A DNA stretch of 26,308 nucleotides, taken from the NCBI GenBank assembly GCA_035649235.1, contig DASRJX010000166.1:1-26308 (forward strand), written 5' to 3'. The notes beneath the pieces were generated by a model. That model had not been told where the DNA came from. It did not search any database and saw nothing but the letters and a program-made list of their open reading frames with translations. The position numbers and the translations under genes were made by a program. Origin of the DNA: DASRJX01 sp035649235. GTDB taxonomy: Bacteria > Acidobacteriota > Polarisedimenticolia > Gp22-AA2. Of the stretch, positions 6,683 to 14,974 are shown piece after piece; positions within the stretch are counted from its first letter, which is position 1, and every line of letters starts with the position of its first letter.

Positions 6683-7714
6683 TCAGGAGGCGGGGACGCT
6701 CTTCCGCTCCCGTCCGACCAGACGCGCCAGCTCGCGGATGTCCCTCATCAGGGTACTGAACTGTTCCGGGAGGATGGCCTGCGGGCCGTCGGAGAGCGCC
6801 TTGTGAGGTTCGTGGTGCACCTCGATCATCACTCCGTCCGCCCCGGCCGCGACGGCGGCCAGGGCCAGCGGCAGGACCTTATCGCGCCGTCCGGTGCCGT
6901 GACTGGGATCGACCAGGATGGGCAGATGGCTCAGCGCCTTCACGCTCGGGATGATCGCCAGGTCGAGCGTGTTGCGCGAGTGGTCGGCGAAGGTCCGCAC
7001 GCCTCTCTCGCACAGGAACACCCGCCGGTTCCCTTCCGAGAAGACGTACTCGGCGGCCATCAGGAGTTCCTCCAGAGTGGCCGAGAGGCCCCGCTTCAGG
7101 AAGACCGGCAGGCGCGACTTTCCCGCCCGCTTGAGGAGCGCGAAGTTCTGCATGTTCCGGGCGCCGATCTGGACGGCGTCGGCGAATTCCTCCACCAGGG
7201 CCATCGACTCCTCGTCGACCGCCTCGGTGATCACGGGGAGTCCTGTCTCGCGCCGCACGCGGCCCAGGATGCGGAGCCCCTCGATGCCGAGTCCCTGGAA
7301 CGAGTAGGGCGAGGTACGCGGCTTGAACGCGCCGCCGCGGAAGAAATCGGCTCCTCCCTGGGCGACGATTCGGGCGATGGTCAGCGCCTGCATCTCAGAC
7401 TCGATCGCGCACGGCCCCGCGATGACGCAGACGCCACCCCCTCCGATCGGTCGTCCTCCGACCTCGACGACGGAGTCCGCCGGCCTCGACTCACGACTGA
7501 CGAGCCTGTAGGGCTTGGTGACGCGGACGGCCTCCCGGACTCCGGGAAGGGACTCGAACTCCGCCGGATCGATCGGGACGCGGTTGCCGGTGACGGCGAT
7601 CGCCACCCGCTCGGTGCCCGCGATGGTGTGCGCCTGGAACCCGAGGGCGCGGATGCGCTCCTCCACTGCGCGCACCTGGTCGGCGCTGGCCCCGGCGTGC
7701 ATGACGATCAGCAT
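6683..7714 (-). CDS. aroF: 3-deoxy-7-phosphoheptulonate synthase (DAHP synthase, type I-beta)
   Basis: This enzyme condenses phosphoenolpyruvate and erythrose 4-phosphate in the first step of aromatic amino-acid synthesis. The protein has 343 residues from ATG 7714 (AGGAG and GGGGAG upstream). Residues 1-70 form the small ferredoxin/ACT-like regulatory domain found in Thermotoga-type enzymes (MLIVMHAGASADQVRAVEER). The barrel then shows VIAGPCAIES, GGAFKPRTSPYSFQG, QIGARNMQNF, LLKRG-like LKRGLSAT and VDPSHGTG, the phosphate- and metal-site motifs. The N-terminal domain suggests feedback control by Tyr/Phe, as in relatives. KDO-8-phosphate synthase is a distant relative but lacks this N-terminal domain. 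It is transcribed alone from its own promoter. Confidence 0.95.
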   Translation of the reverse strand: MLIVMHAGASADQVRAVEERIRALGFQAHTIAGTERVAIAVTGNRVPIDPAEFESLPGVREAVRVTKPYRLVSRESRPADSVVEVGGRPIGGGGVCVIAGPCAIESEMQALTIARIVAQGGADFFRGGAFKPRTSPYSFQGLGIEGLRILGRVRRETGLPVITEAVDEESMALVEEFADAVQIGARNMQNFALLKRAGKSRLPVFLKRGLSATLEELLMAAEYVFSEGNRRVFLCERGVRTFADHSRNTLDLAIIPSVKALSHLPILVDPSHGTGRRDKVLPLALAAVAAGADGVMIEVHHEPHKALSDGPQAILPEQFSTLMRDIRELARLVGRERKSVPAS

Positions 7715-7742
7715 TCTCCCCGCTCCTGTCGATAGGTCCGCG

Positions 7743-7771
7743 ATGATACCCGGGCGCGCAGGCCGCCGCAA
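7743..7771 (-). promoter_or_regulatory. Probable promoter of the DAHP synthase gene
   Basis: On the minus strand TTGCGG (7766-7771) and TATCAT (7743-7748) are 17 bp apart, giving a leader of about 20 nt before the ATG at 7714. The -35 match is only moderate. Confidence 0.45.
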
Positions 7772-7791
7772 CCGCCAAGCCTCGTGTTCAG

Positions 7792-7821
7792 TTGACAATA
7801 CGGGCGGCCGCTCCCTATACT
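7792..7821 (+). promoter_or_regulatory. Strong sigma70-type promoter for tRNA-Val and probably thrS
   Basis: TTGACA at 7792-7797 and TATACT at 7816-7821 are separated by 18 bp. The tRNA begins about 55 bp downstream, so a short 5' leader would be removed by RNase P. No terminator is visible between the tRNA and thrS. Confidence 0.7.
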
Positions 7822-7881
7822 ACGCGCTTCGCAAACACCCGGATGAAGCCGCGCCAGGCGGCTCCCATGGACACGAGGTGC

Positions 7882-7956
7882 AGGCGCGTAGCTCAGGGGG
7901 AGAGCGCTACCTTGACACGGTAGAAGTCAGCGGTTCAAATCCGCTCGCGCCTACCA
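7882..7956 (+). tRNA. tRNA-Val (anticodon GAC)
   Basis: The cloverleaf is complete. The acceptor stem AGGCGCG (7882-7888) pairs with CGCGCCT (7946-7952). The anticodon stem CTACC/GGTAG closes the loop TTGACAC, with anticodon GAC at 7914-7916. The T stem AGCGG/CCGCT closes loop TTCAAAT. Discriminator A is at 7953 and an encoded CCA is at 7954-7956. It decodes GUC/GUU valine codons. Confidence 0.97.
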
Positions 7957-8017
7957 TCCCCGCATGCTCCTCCCCCGGGGCTCGGACCGGGGCCAACTCC
8001 GGCACAAGGATCCTGAA

Positions 8018-9952
8018 TTGAACCAGGTCGAGGTGACCTTCCCCGACGGCAGCGTGCGCTCCTTCCCGCGCGGCACGAGTTTCTCGGAGCTGGCGCGCGC
8101 CTGGGATCCGTCCGTCGCGGAGCAGGCGATCGCCGCGGTCGAGGACGGGCGCCAGAGGGACATCTACCTGCCGATCGAACGGAGCGCGCGGGTCTCCTTC
8201 GTCACCCCCGAGTCGCGCGAAGCGCTGGAGATCTACAGGCACACGACCTCGCATCTCCTCGCCCACGCCGTCAAGGAGCTGTTCCCCGAGGTCAAGATCG
8301 GCATCGGACCGGCGACCGACGAGGGGTTCTTCTACGATTTCGAGAGGCCCTCGCCGTTCAGTCCCCAGGACCTCGAGCGCATCGAGGCGAAGATGCGCGA
8401 GATCAAGGCGCAGGACCTTCCCATCCGCCGAGTCGAGATTCCGAAGGGAGAGGCCCTGGGATACTTCCGCAGCCTGGGCGACAACCTCAAGGTGGAGCTG
8501 GTCGACGAGAAGGGGGGGGAGGTCGTCTCCTGCTACCGGCAGGACGCCTTCATGGACTTCTGCACCGGGCCCCACGTCCCGTCGACCGGGAGGCTCGGCG
8601 CCTTCAAGCTGCTCTCGCTGGCGGGCGCCTACTGGAAGGGATCCGAGCGGAACCAGCAGCTGCAGCGGATCTACGGCACGGCCTTCGCGACCGAGCAGCA
8701 GCTCCACGACCACCTCGCCATGCTCGAGGAGGCGAAGAAGCGGGACCACCGCAAGCTCGGTCCAGCCCTCGATCTTTTCAGCGTCGAGGAGCACGCGGGA
8801 CCGGGACTCATCTTTTGGCACCCGCACGGCACCGTCGTCCGCCAGGTCCTGGAGGACTTCTGGAAGGACCGTCACCGTCGCGGCGGGTACCAGCTGGTCA
8901 CCACCCCCCACATCGCCCGCGACGAGCTGTGGCGCCGCTCCGGCCACCTCGAGTACTACAAAGAGAACATGTACACCTTCGAGATCGAGGAGGCCGGCTA
9001 CGTCATCAAGCCGATGAACTGCCCCGGTCACTCCCTCATCTACAAGTCGCGGCTCAGGTCGTATCGCGATCTGCCGATCCGCTACGCCGAGCTGGGGACG
9101 GTGTACCGCTATGAGCGATCGGGAGTCCTGCACGGCATGATGCGGGTGCGCGGCTTCACGCAGGACGACGCGCACATCTACTGCACGCGGGATCAGATCG
9201 GGGACGAGATCCTGCGCGTCCTCGACCTCTGCCTGGAGTTCCTGAAGACCTTCGGATACGACCGGTACGAGGTCGACCTGTCGGTCTGGGACCCCGACCA
9301 GCCGCAGCACTATGCCGGCGACGCGGAGGGATGGCGGATGGGCGAGGAGGCGCTGACCCAGGCTTTGACGGCCCGGTCGCTCCCCTACACGCGGCGCATC
9401 GGCGAGGGCGCCTTCTACGGACCGAAGATCGACATCAAGATGTTCGACGCCATCGGGCGGGCCTGGCAGGGGCCCACCGTGCAGTTCGACTTCAACCTCC
9501 CCCGCCGGCTCGACATCACCTACATCGGACCCGACTCCGCCGCCACGCCCGTGATCATGGTGCACCGGGCCATCTACGGGTCCCTGGAGCGGTTCATGGG
9601 GGGGCTGGTCGAGCATTACGCCGGCGCCTTCCCGCTGTGGCTCGCCCCGGTTCAGGCGGTGGTCCTGCCGATCGCCGATCGGCATCGCGACTACGCCGAG
9701 CGGGTCCGCACTGCCCTGGGGGAGCCCGGCCTGCGGGTCGATCTGGATGCCCGGAACGAGAAGATCGGTGCGAAAATCAGGGACGCGCAGTTGCGCAAGA
9801 TCCCCTATATGCTGGTGGCCGGGGATCGGGAGTCCCAGGCCGGCACCGTCGCGGTGCGAAGCCGGCGGGAGGGGGATCTCGGAGCGATGACCATCGAATC
9901 GATCCGCGATCGCATGATCCGGATGCAGGCCGAGCGCGAGATCGGCCCCTAG
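8018..9952 (+). CDS. thrS: Threonyl-tRNA synthetase
   Basis: This enzyme charges tRNA-Thr and edits Ser-tRNA-Thr. I chose the TTG at 8018 (644 aa, AAGGA 7 bp upstream) because the conserved TGS domain begins there (NQVEVTFPDGS). An in-frame ATG at 7964 would start only 8 bp after the tRNA. Domain order is TGS (about 1-62) and an editing/SAD domain with HTTSHLLAHA and CTGPHVPSTG. Next is the class II core with RYERSGVLHGMMRVRGFTQD (motif 2) and VMVHRAIYGSLERF (motif 3), then the C-terminal anticodon-binding domain. Length and motifs are complete. It begins a translation operon and its stop lies 14 bp before the infC start. No T-box leader is visible. Confidence 0.97.
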   Translation: MNQVEVTFPDGSVRSFPRGTSFSELARAWDPSVAEQAIAAVEDGRQRDIYLPIERSARVSFVTPESREALEIYRHTTSHLLAHAVKELFPEVKIGIGPATDEGFFYDFERPSPFSPQDLERIEAKMREIKAQDLPIRRVEIPKGEALGYFRSLGDNLKVELVDEKGGEVVSCYRQDAFMDFCTGPHVPSTGRLGAFKLLSLAGAYWKGSERNQQLQRIYGTAFATEQQLHDHLAMLEEAKKRDHRKLGPALDLFSVEEHAGPGLIFWHPHGTVVRQVLEDFWKDRHRRGGYQLVTTPHIARDELWRRSGHLEYYKENMYTFEIEEAGYVIKPMNCPGHSLIYKSRLRSYRDLPIRYAELGTVYRYERSGVLHGMMRVRGFTQDDAHIYCTRDQIGDEILRVLDLCLEFLKTFGYDRYEVDLSVWDPDQPQHYAGDAEGWRMGEEALTQALTARSLPYTRRIGEGAFYGPKIDIKMFDAIGRAWQGPTVQFDFNLPRRLDITYIGPDSAATPVIMVHRAIYGSLERFMGGLVEHYAGAFPLWLAPVQAVVLPIADRHRDYAERVRTALGEPGLRVDLDARNEKIGAKIRDAQLRKIPYMLVAGDRESQAGTVAVRSRREGDLGAMTIESIRDRMIRMQAEREIGP

Positions 9953-9954
9953 AG

Positions 9955-9969
9955 GGAGGAGGACCCATC
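9955..9969 (+). promoter_or_regulatory. infC ribosome site with AUC start codon
   Basis: GGAGGAGGA at 9955-9963 sits 3-7 bp before ATC at 9967, where the IF-3 reading frame begins. The next candidate start, TTG at 9979, is too far from the site. Rare AUU/AUC/AUA starts on infC let IF-3 repress its own synthesis in known bacteria. Confidence 0.7.
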
Positions 9970-10539
9970 GAGAAAAAATTGAGGGTCAACGAGAAGATCC
10001 GCGCCCGGGAGGTCCGGGTCATCGGTGCGGATGGCGGCCAGGTAGGGATCATGTCCCCGGAGCAGGCTTGGCGGATGGCGCAGGAGGCGGGTCTCGATCT
10101 GGTCGAGGTCTCGCCCGAGGCGACTCCTCCGGTCTGCCGGATCCTGGACTACGGGAAATACCGCTACCAACTCAACAAGAAGGCCCAGGAGGCGCGCAAG
10201 AAGCAACGGGTCATCCAGGTCAAGGAGGTGAAGTTCCGCCCCAAGACCGACGAACACGACTATGAATTCAAGCGCAACAACATCATCCGGTTCCTGACCC
10301 GGGGGAAGAAGGTCAAGGCGACGGTGATCTTCCGGGGCCGCGAGAACATGCATCGCGACATCGGCTACAAAATCCTGGCGCGCATCCGTGAGGAGGTCGG
10401 GGACTATGGCGTGGTCGAATCGGAGCCCCGCCAGGAAGGCCCGTTCCTCGACATGATCATCGCCCCCAGGAAATGGAGCGGTCCGGCCGCTCCGCCGCCG
10501 GTGTCCGCGGCCTCATCCCCCGCGACGCCGAGACGATAG
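9967..10539 (+). CDS. infC: Translation initiation factor IF-3
   Basis: The protein has 190 residues if it begins at ATC 9967. IF-3 binds the 30S subunit, keeps it apart from 50S and checks start-codon pairing. The N-terminal domain reads LRVNEKIRAREVRVI, AGLDLVEVSPEATPPVCRIL and DYGKYRY. The C-terminal domain has KEVKFRPKTDEHDYEFK and VIFRGREN, all hallmark segments. A short Pro/Ala tail (about 20 residues) follows the usual end. It sits between thrS and rpmI with a 9-bp gap to rpmI, the classic infC-rpmI-rplT order. The non-AUG start is the main oddity and implies autoregulation. Confidence 0.95.
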   Translation: MEKKLRVNEKIRAREVRVIGADGGQVGIMSPEQAWRMAQEAGLDLVEVSPEATPPVCRILDYGKYRYQLNKKAQEARKKQRVIQVKEVKFRPKTDEHDYEFKRNNIIRFLTRGKKVKATVIFRGRENMHRDIGYKILARIREEVGDYGVVESEPRQEGPFLDMIIAPRKWSGPAAPPPVSAASSPATPRR

Positions 10540-10548
10540 GGAGACACG

Positions 10549-10752
10549 ATGCCCAAGATGAAGACCAAGCGAGGTGCCGCCAAGCGCTTCCGCCTGTCCG
10601 CCAAGGGGAAGGTCAAGCGCAGCCGCGCCTTCAAGCGCCACATCCTGACCTCGAAGAGCACCAAGCGCAAGCGCCACCTCGACATGGAGGCGCTCGTCAG
10701 CAAAGCCGACAGCCGCAGGGTCCACGAGATGCTGCCCTACGGCCGTCCCTAG
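10549..10752 (+). CDS. rpmI: Ribosomal protein bL35
   Basis: A 67-residue, strongly basic protein beginning MPKMKTKRGAAKRFRLSAKG, with HILTSKSTKRKRHL and a C-terminal VHEMLPYG typical of bL35. Length is normal. A GGGAGAC site precedes the ATG. It lies between infC and rplT as in most bacteria. Confidence 0.97.
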   Translation: MPKMKTKRGAAKRFRLSAKGKVKRSRAFKRHILTSKSTKRKRHLDMEALVSKADSRRVHEMLPYGRP

Positions 10753-10761
10753 GAGAGCCCA

Positions 10762-11121
10762 GTGCCCAGAGTCAAGAGAGGAACCAAGAGACGCCACCGC
10801 CGCAAGAAAACGCTGAGCCTGGCCAAAGGCTTCTATCTCGGCAAGAGCAAGCTCTACCGCATCGCCCAGCAGGCGGTCGAGAAATCGCTCGCCTATTCCT
10901 ACCGCGACCGTCGCGCCCGCAAGCGCGAGTTCCGGAGCCTGTGGACGATCCGCATCAACGCCGCGGCACGGCAGAACGATCTGTCCTACAGCCGGCTCAT
11001 GGGAGGGCTCAAGAAGGCGGGCATCGCGCTCGACCGCAAGATGCTGGCCGACCTCGCGGTCACCGACCCCGCCGGCTTCAGCGTGCTGGCTCAGACCGCG
11101 CGCGCCGCCCTGGGTCGCTGA
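10762..11121 (+). CDS. rplT: Ribosomal protein bL20
   Basis: A 119-residue protein with a GTG start at 10762, 9 bp after rpmI, behind AGGAGA. It begins MPRVKRGTKRRHRRKKTL and contains GFYLGKSKLYRIAQQAVEKS and RDRRARKREFRSLWTIRINA, which are diagnostic for bL20. It is an early assembly protein of the 50S subunit and in several bacteria represses the rpmI-rplT mRNA. No obvious L20-binding pseudoknot was traced here. Confidence 0.97.
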   Translation: MPRVKRGTKRRHRRKKTLSLAKGFYLGKSKLYRIAQQAVEKSLAYSYRDRRARKREFRSLWTIRINAAARQNDLSYSRLMGGLKKAGIALDRKMLADLAVTDPAGFSVLAQTARAALGR

Positions 11122-11135
11122 GCAACGCAAAGGGC

Positions 11136-11153
11136 GGCGCCGGATGCGGCGCC
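11136..11153 (+). promoter_or_regulatory. Hairpin between rplT and pheS
   Basis: GGCGCC (11136-11141) and GGCGCC (11148-11153) form a perfect 6-bp stem around GGATGC. There is no U-run. It could slow or tune read-through between ribosomal and tRNA-synthetase genes, or be chance in GC-rich DNA. Confidence 0.3.
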
Positions 11154-11191
11154 CGCGCCCGGGCGCGACAGTCCTTCCGAGGAGGGGTGCG

Positions 11192-12205
11192 GTGCATAGC
11201 CGCGTGCACGACATCCGGAAGCAGTTCGACCGCGACCTCGAGGCCGCGACCGACCCGGTCTCCCTGGATGCCGTCCGCGTGCGCTACGTTGGACGGAAGG
11301 GGGGCCTGGTCACCGGGCTCCTGAAGGACCTGAGGGAGGCGGCGCCGGAACAGCGCGCGTCGCTCGGCAAGTCCGTCAACGATCTGAAGCAGCACGTCGA
11401 GACGGCGCTCCGGTCGGCGGGCCTCGGGACCCGCGCGCTCGCGGCGGCCCCCTCCGCACTCGACCTGTCGCTCCCGGGACGCGCGCAACAGCCGGGCGTT
11501 CCGCACCCGATCACCCAGGTGCGCGATCGGATCGAAGCGATCTTCCTCGAGATGGGCTACTCCCTCGAGTCGGGACCCGAGGTCGAGACCGACTACTACA
11601 ATTTCGAGGCCCTCAACATCCCGAAGGACCATCCGGCGCGCGACACCCAGGACACCTTCTACGTCGAAGGGGGCCTGCTGCTGCGCACACACACCTCGCC
11701 GGTCCAGATCCGGACCATGGAACGGCGGCGGCCGCCGCTGAAGATGGTGGCCATCGGCAAGGTGTTCCGGCGCGACTCCGACCCCACGCACTCCCCTGTC
11801 TTCCATCAGGTCGAAGGGCTGGTGGTCGGAGAAGGGATCGCCTTCTCCCACCTGAAGGGGACCCTGGAGCACCTCTGCCGGCGTCTCTTCGACCGCGAGC
11901 TGACGCTCCGGCTGCGGCCTTCCTACTTCCCGTTCGTCGAGCCCGGGGCCGAGTACGACATCTCCTGCACCCTGTGCGGCGGCAGCGGCTGCCGCACCTG
12001 CAAGGGCAGCGGCTGGATCGAGATCGGCGGCGCCGGGATGGTCCATCCGGCGGTCTTCGAGCACGTCGGCTACGACGCCGAGCGCTACACCGGGTTCGCC
12101 TTCGGGCTCGGCATCGAGCGCATCGCCATGCTCAAGCACGGCATCGACGACATCCGGCTGTTCTACGAGAACGACCACCGGTTCCTGTCGCAGTTTCCCG
12201 CATGA
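11192..12205 (+). CDS. pheS: Phenylalanyl-tRNA synthetase alpha subunit
   Basis: The protein has 337 residues. I chose GTG 11192 (MHSRVHDIRKQFDRDL) because GGAGGGG precedes it by about 5 bp; the frame extends to 11144 without homology. The N-terminal coiled-coil arm is followed by the class II core: HPITQVRDRIEAIFLEMGYS, DTFYVEGGLLLRTHTSPVQI and KVFRRDSDPTHSPVFHQVEG. A Cys cluster (CTLCGGSGCRTCKGSGW) and GFAFGLGIERIAMLKHGIDD (motif 3) close it. The Cys-rich insert is normal in many bacterial PheS and may bind zinc. It works as an alpha2-beta2 tetramer with PheT, whose gene follows after 25 bp. Confidence 0.97.
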   Translation: MHSRVHDIRKQFDRDLEAATDPVSLDAVRVRYVGRKGGLVTGLLKDLREAAPEQRASLGKSVNDLKQHVETALRSAGLGTRALAAAPSALDLSLPGRAQQPGVPHPITQVRDRIEAIFLEMGYSLESGPEVETDYYNFEALNIPKDHPARDTQDTFYVEGGLLLRTHTSPVQIRTMERRRPPLKMVAIGKVFRRDSDPTHSPVFHQVEGLVVGEGIAFSHLKGTLEHLCRRLFDRELTLRLRPSYFPFVEPGAEYDISCTLCGGSGCRTCKGSGWIEIGGAGMVHPAVFEHVGYDAERYTGFAFGLGIERIAMLKHGIDDIRLFYENDHRFLSQFPA

Positions 12206-12230
12206 TCCCCGCCGGTCGGGCGGTGCGGCC

Positions 12231-14291
12231 GTGAGGTTCAGCCACGCCTGGCTCCGGGAGTACGTCGCCCTCGACGAGCCCCCGGAGGCCGTCGGCCGGC
12301 GGCTCACGGCGGCGGGGCTGCCGCTGGACGGGATCGAGATGCGGGATGCCGCCGATGCCGACAGCGCCGTCTACGACTTCGACATCCTCACCAACCGCCC
12401 CGACTGCATGAACCACGTCGGCCTGGCACGCGAGGCGGGCGCGCTCTGCGGCCGGCCGCTGCGCGTTCCCGGCGCGCGCGTTCCCTCCGGCGGTCCACCC
12501 ACCAGCGGATCGGTCTCGATCGTCATCGAGGACCCGGGCCTCTGCCGGCGCTACAGCGCGCGCTGCGTCCTGGGCGTGACCGTCGCGGAGTCGCCGCGAT
12601 GGCTCCAGGCCAGGCTGGAGAGCATCGGCCAGCGACCCATCAACAACGTCGTGGACGCCACCAACTTCGTCCTCTGGGAGCTGGGGCACCCGCTGCATCC
12701 CTTCGACCTCGACCGGGTGCGCGAGCGCCGCATCGTCGTGCGCCGCGCCCGCCCCGGAGAGTCGCTGCAGACCCTGGACGGCGTCGAGCGCAGGCTGCAT
12801 CCGGACATGCTGGTGATCGCCGACGAGAGGGGCGCCGTCGCCCTGGCGGGGATCATGGGCGGCCGGGCCTCGGAGATCGGTCCCGCGACGCGCAACGTAC
12901 TTCTGGAAGCCGCCTGGTTCGACCCGGTCACCGTCCGCCGGACCAGCAAGGCGCTCGGATTGCACACGGACGCCTCGCACCGTTTCGAGCGCGGGGCCGA
13001 TCCCGGGGCCACGCTCCGGGCCCTGGATCGGGCCGCGACGCTCGTCGCCGAGCTGGCGGGCGGCCGGATCACCGATCCTGCCCTCGACCAGCACCCGAAC
13101 CCGGAGACCCCGCGCCACGTGCCTTTGAGGCCGGAGAGCGCCTCGGTCCTGCTCGGCTACGACCCGGGGCGCGAGGCGATGCGCCTAGCGCTCCGCTCCC
13201 TGGAATTCCGGATCGACGAGTCGGACCCGGCGCGCTGGCTGGTGGAGGTTCCGTCGTTCCGTCGCGACGTGGAGCGCGAGGTCGATCTGATCGAGGAAGT
13301 CGCCCGCCAGCGGGGTTACGACGCGATCCCCTCCCGGCTGCCGCTGCTGCCCGACGACGGCGGCGGCCGGCGCCGCGAGGATCGCCTCTCCGCGCAGGTC
13401 CACGGCGCCCTCCTCGCCGCGGGCCTCTCCGAGGCGATCAACTTCGCCATGGGCGACCGTGAGGAGCTTCTCCTGCTTCTGCCCGGGACGGCTCCCATCC
13501 GCGTCGAGAACCCGCTGCAGTCGCAGGCCGCCTGGCTCCGGACCACCCTCGTGCCCGGCCTGCTGCGGAACCTGGCCCACAACCTGAACCACGGCGGGGT
13601 GCGCTGCCGCCTGTTCGAGATCGGCCGCGTCTTCGCGCCGTCCCGCGAGCGGCCCCTGGAGTCGGAGCGCGTCGCGGGGGTGCTGGCAGGGCGGGGGCTG
13701 CCCGAGCACTGGAGCCTCCCCCGCCGGGAGGTCGACCTGTACGACGCCCGGGGAGCCGTCGAGCTGCTCGCCGAGCGGCTCGGGATCCCCTCTCTCCGGT
13801 TCGCTTCGGATAGAATCGCCTCTGACCTTCCGATCGTCGGCCTGCGCGTGCTGGCAGGAGCGTCGGAGATCGGCGTCCTGGGCGAGGTGGCGCCGCCGGT
13901 TCTGCGGCGATTCGACGTGGACGGGAGGGCGTTCGCCTTCGAGCTCGACCTCGAGGCGTTGCGCGGGGCCGCCACCGAGGAGCGGAAGTTCACGAGCCTG
14001 CCGCGCTTCCCGGCGGTGCGCCGGGATCTGTCGCTCGTGGTGGACGAGACGACAGGCGTGGAGGAGATCGAAGGGGTGGTCCGATCGGCTGCCCGGCTGC
14101 CGATCGGGGGGATTCAGGTCTTCGATCGGTACCGGGGACCGGGCGTGCCGGGCGGTCGGGCCAGCGTGGCGGTCCAGATCGTGTTCCAGCACGCCGATCG
14201 CACCCTCGAGGCCGCGGAAGTGCAGGCCGCGCTGGAGAGGATCGTCGCGGCGCTCCGGGATCGGCTCGGAGCGATCCTGCGGGAGGAGTAG
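12231..14291 (+). CDS. pheT: Phenylalanyl-tRNA synthetase beta subunit, short form without OB/EMAP domain
   Basis: The protein has 686 residues from GTG 12231. B1 residues (MRFSHAWLREYVALDEPPE) pass within about 10 residues of the GIE motif directly into the DILTNRPDCMNHVGLAREAG segment. The roughly 110-residue tRNA_bind (OB/EMAP-II) domain that normally sits there is absent. The rest is complete. The B3/B4 editing domain shows IMGGRASEI and DASHRFERGAD, and B5 reads VPSFRRDVEREVDLIEEVAR. A synthetase-like core and a C-terminal FDX-ACB domain (FPAVRRDLSLVVDE) follow. Typical PheT is about 800 residues. It edits Tyr-tRNA-Phe and supports the alpha subunit. Confidence 0.96.
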   Translation: MRFSHAWLREYVALDEPPEAVGRRLTAAGLPLDGIEMRDAADADSAVYDFDILTNRPDCMNHVGLAREAGALCGRPLRVPGARVPSGGPPTSGSVSIVIEDPGLCRRYSARCVLGVTVAESPRWLQARLESIGQRPINNVVDATNFVLWELGHPLHPFDLDRVRERRIVVRRARPGESLQTLDGVERRLHPDMLVIADERGAVALAGIMGGRASEIGPATRNVLLEAAWFDPVTVRRTSKALGLHTDASHRFERGADPGATLRALDRAATLVAELAGGRITDPALDQHPNPETPRHVPLRPESASVLLGYDPGREAMRLALRSLEFRIDESDPARWLVEVPSFRRDVEREVDLIEEVARQRGYDAIPSRLPLLPDDGGGRRREDRLSAQVHGALLAAGLSEAINFAMGDREELLLLLPGTAPIRVENPLQSQAAWLRTTLVPGLLRNLAHNLNHGGVRCRLFEIGRVFAPSRERPLESERVAGVLAGRGLPEHWSLPRREVDLYDARGAVELLAERLGIPSLRFASDRIASDLPIVGLRVLAGASEIGVLGEVAPPVLRRFDVDGRAFAFELDLEALRGAATEERKFTSLPRFPAVRRDLSLVVDETTGVEEIEGVVRSAARLPIGGIQVFDRYRGPGVPGGRASVAVQIVFQHADRTLEAAEVQAALERIVAALRDRLGAILREE

Positions 14292-14306
14292 CACGGGGAG
14301 GTGACG

Positions 14307-14630
14307 ATGGAGGGGAAGAAGGTGGCGATCGAAGTCAAGGAGCTGGACGTCCTGGAGCAGAAGATCAAGAAGGCGGCGGATCTCGTCCGAACGCTGCGCC
14401 GGGAGCGTGACACCGCCCGCACCAAGCAGCAGGAGACGCAGGAGCGGTTCGATCGCCTGCAGACCGAGTTCAGGGCCATGGAGAAGGAGCGACAGGGCGC
14501 CGCCGCGATGTCGGAGGAGCTTCGTCTCCTGCAGGAGGAGCGCCAGACCGTCCGGGGCCGCGTCACCCGGATGCTGGAGATGATGGCGGCCATCGACGAT
14601 TCGGCCGCTCAGGCGCAAAGCGATCATTGA
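14307..14630 (+). CDS. Short coiled-coil protein (ZapB-like)
   Basis: A 107-residue protein, start ATG 14307 with GGGGAGG 5 bp upstream; an in-frame GTG at 14301 overlaps the ribosome site. Almost the whole chain is charged heptad-like coiled coil (VLEQKIKKAADLVRTLRRER onward). It has the size and position (between pheT and zapA) of the coiled-coil proteins that pair with ZapA in many genomes. A role in Z-ring organisation is inference from position and shape. The end is very close to the zapA region (about 30 bp). Confidence 0.75.
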   Translation: MEGKKVAIEVKELDVLEQKIKKAADLVRTLRRERDTARTKQQETQERFDRLQTEFRAMEKERQGAAAMSEELRLLQEERQTVRGRVTRMLEMMAAIDDSAAQAQSDH

Positions 14631-14659
14631 CCGCCGGCGGGGCCGGGGAGGTGCAGGCC

Positions 14660-14953
14660 ATGGATCGACCCGCGAACCATCTAGTCCAGGTGGAGATCTA
14701 CGGGCAGTCTTACAACCTCCGTGGCGAGGGAGAGACGGCCTATCTTCAGGAGTTGGCCGCCTACGTCGACCGAAGGATGCGCGAGGTGGCCGAGGCGACC
14801 GCCACGGTCGACTCGCTCAAGGTCGCGATCCTGGCCGCCCTGAACATCGCGGACGAGAGCCGGCGAAGCGCGGGCAAGGAGTCGCTGCCCACAGGCGGCG
14901 ATCGCGTTGTCCGGATGATCGACCTGCTCGAGAGGTGCCTGGCGGAGGCCTGA
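14660..14953 (+). CDS. zapA: Cell division protein ZapA
   Basis: A 97-residue protein from ATG 14660 (GGGGAGG 8 bp upstream). It reads VQVEIYGQSYNLRGEGETAY, LQELAAYVDRRMREVAEAT and VAILAALNIADE. This is the ZapA globular head (beta-hairpin with I-x-G-x-x-Y) followed by a helix. ZapA crosslinks FtsZ filaments. The gene is immediately upstream of the 6S-like RNA, a linkage that is conserved in many bacteria. Confidence 0.92.
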   Translation: MDRPANHLVQVEIYGQSYNLRGEGETAYLQELAAYVDRRMREVAEATATVDSLKVAILAALNIADESRRSAGKESLPTGGDRVVRMIDLLERCLAEA

Positions 14954-14974
14954 GAGACGGGGTTGCGGAGGGGG

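Noticed and set aside
7715..8017. T-box riboswitch before thrS
   Set aside because: The interval is filled by promoters and tRNA-Val; no T-box sequence or terminator/antiterminator pair was seen.
7907..9685. Minus-strand frame of 592 codons opposite thrS
   Set aside because: Shadow frame. The plus strand holds every threonyl-tRNA synthetase motif.
11136..11153. Phe-codon attenuator upstream of pheS
   Set aside because: A short hairpin exists, but there is no leader peptide with a Phe run and no U-tract, so only a low-confidence hairpin is listed.
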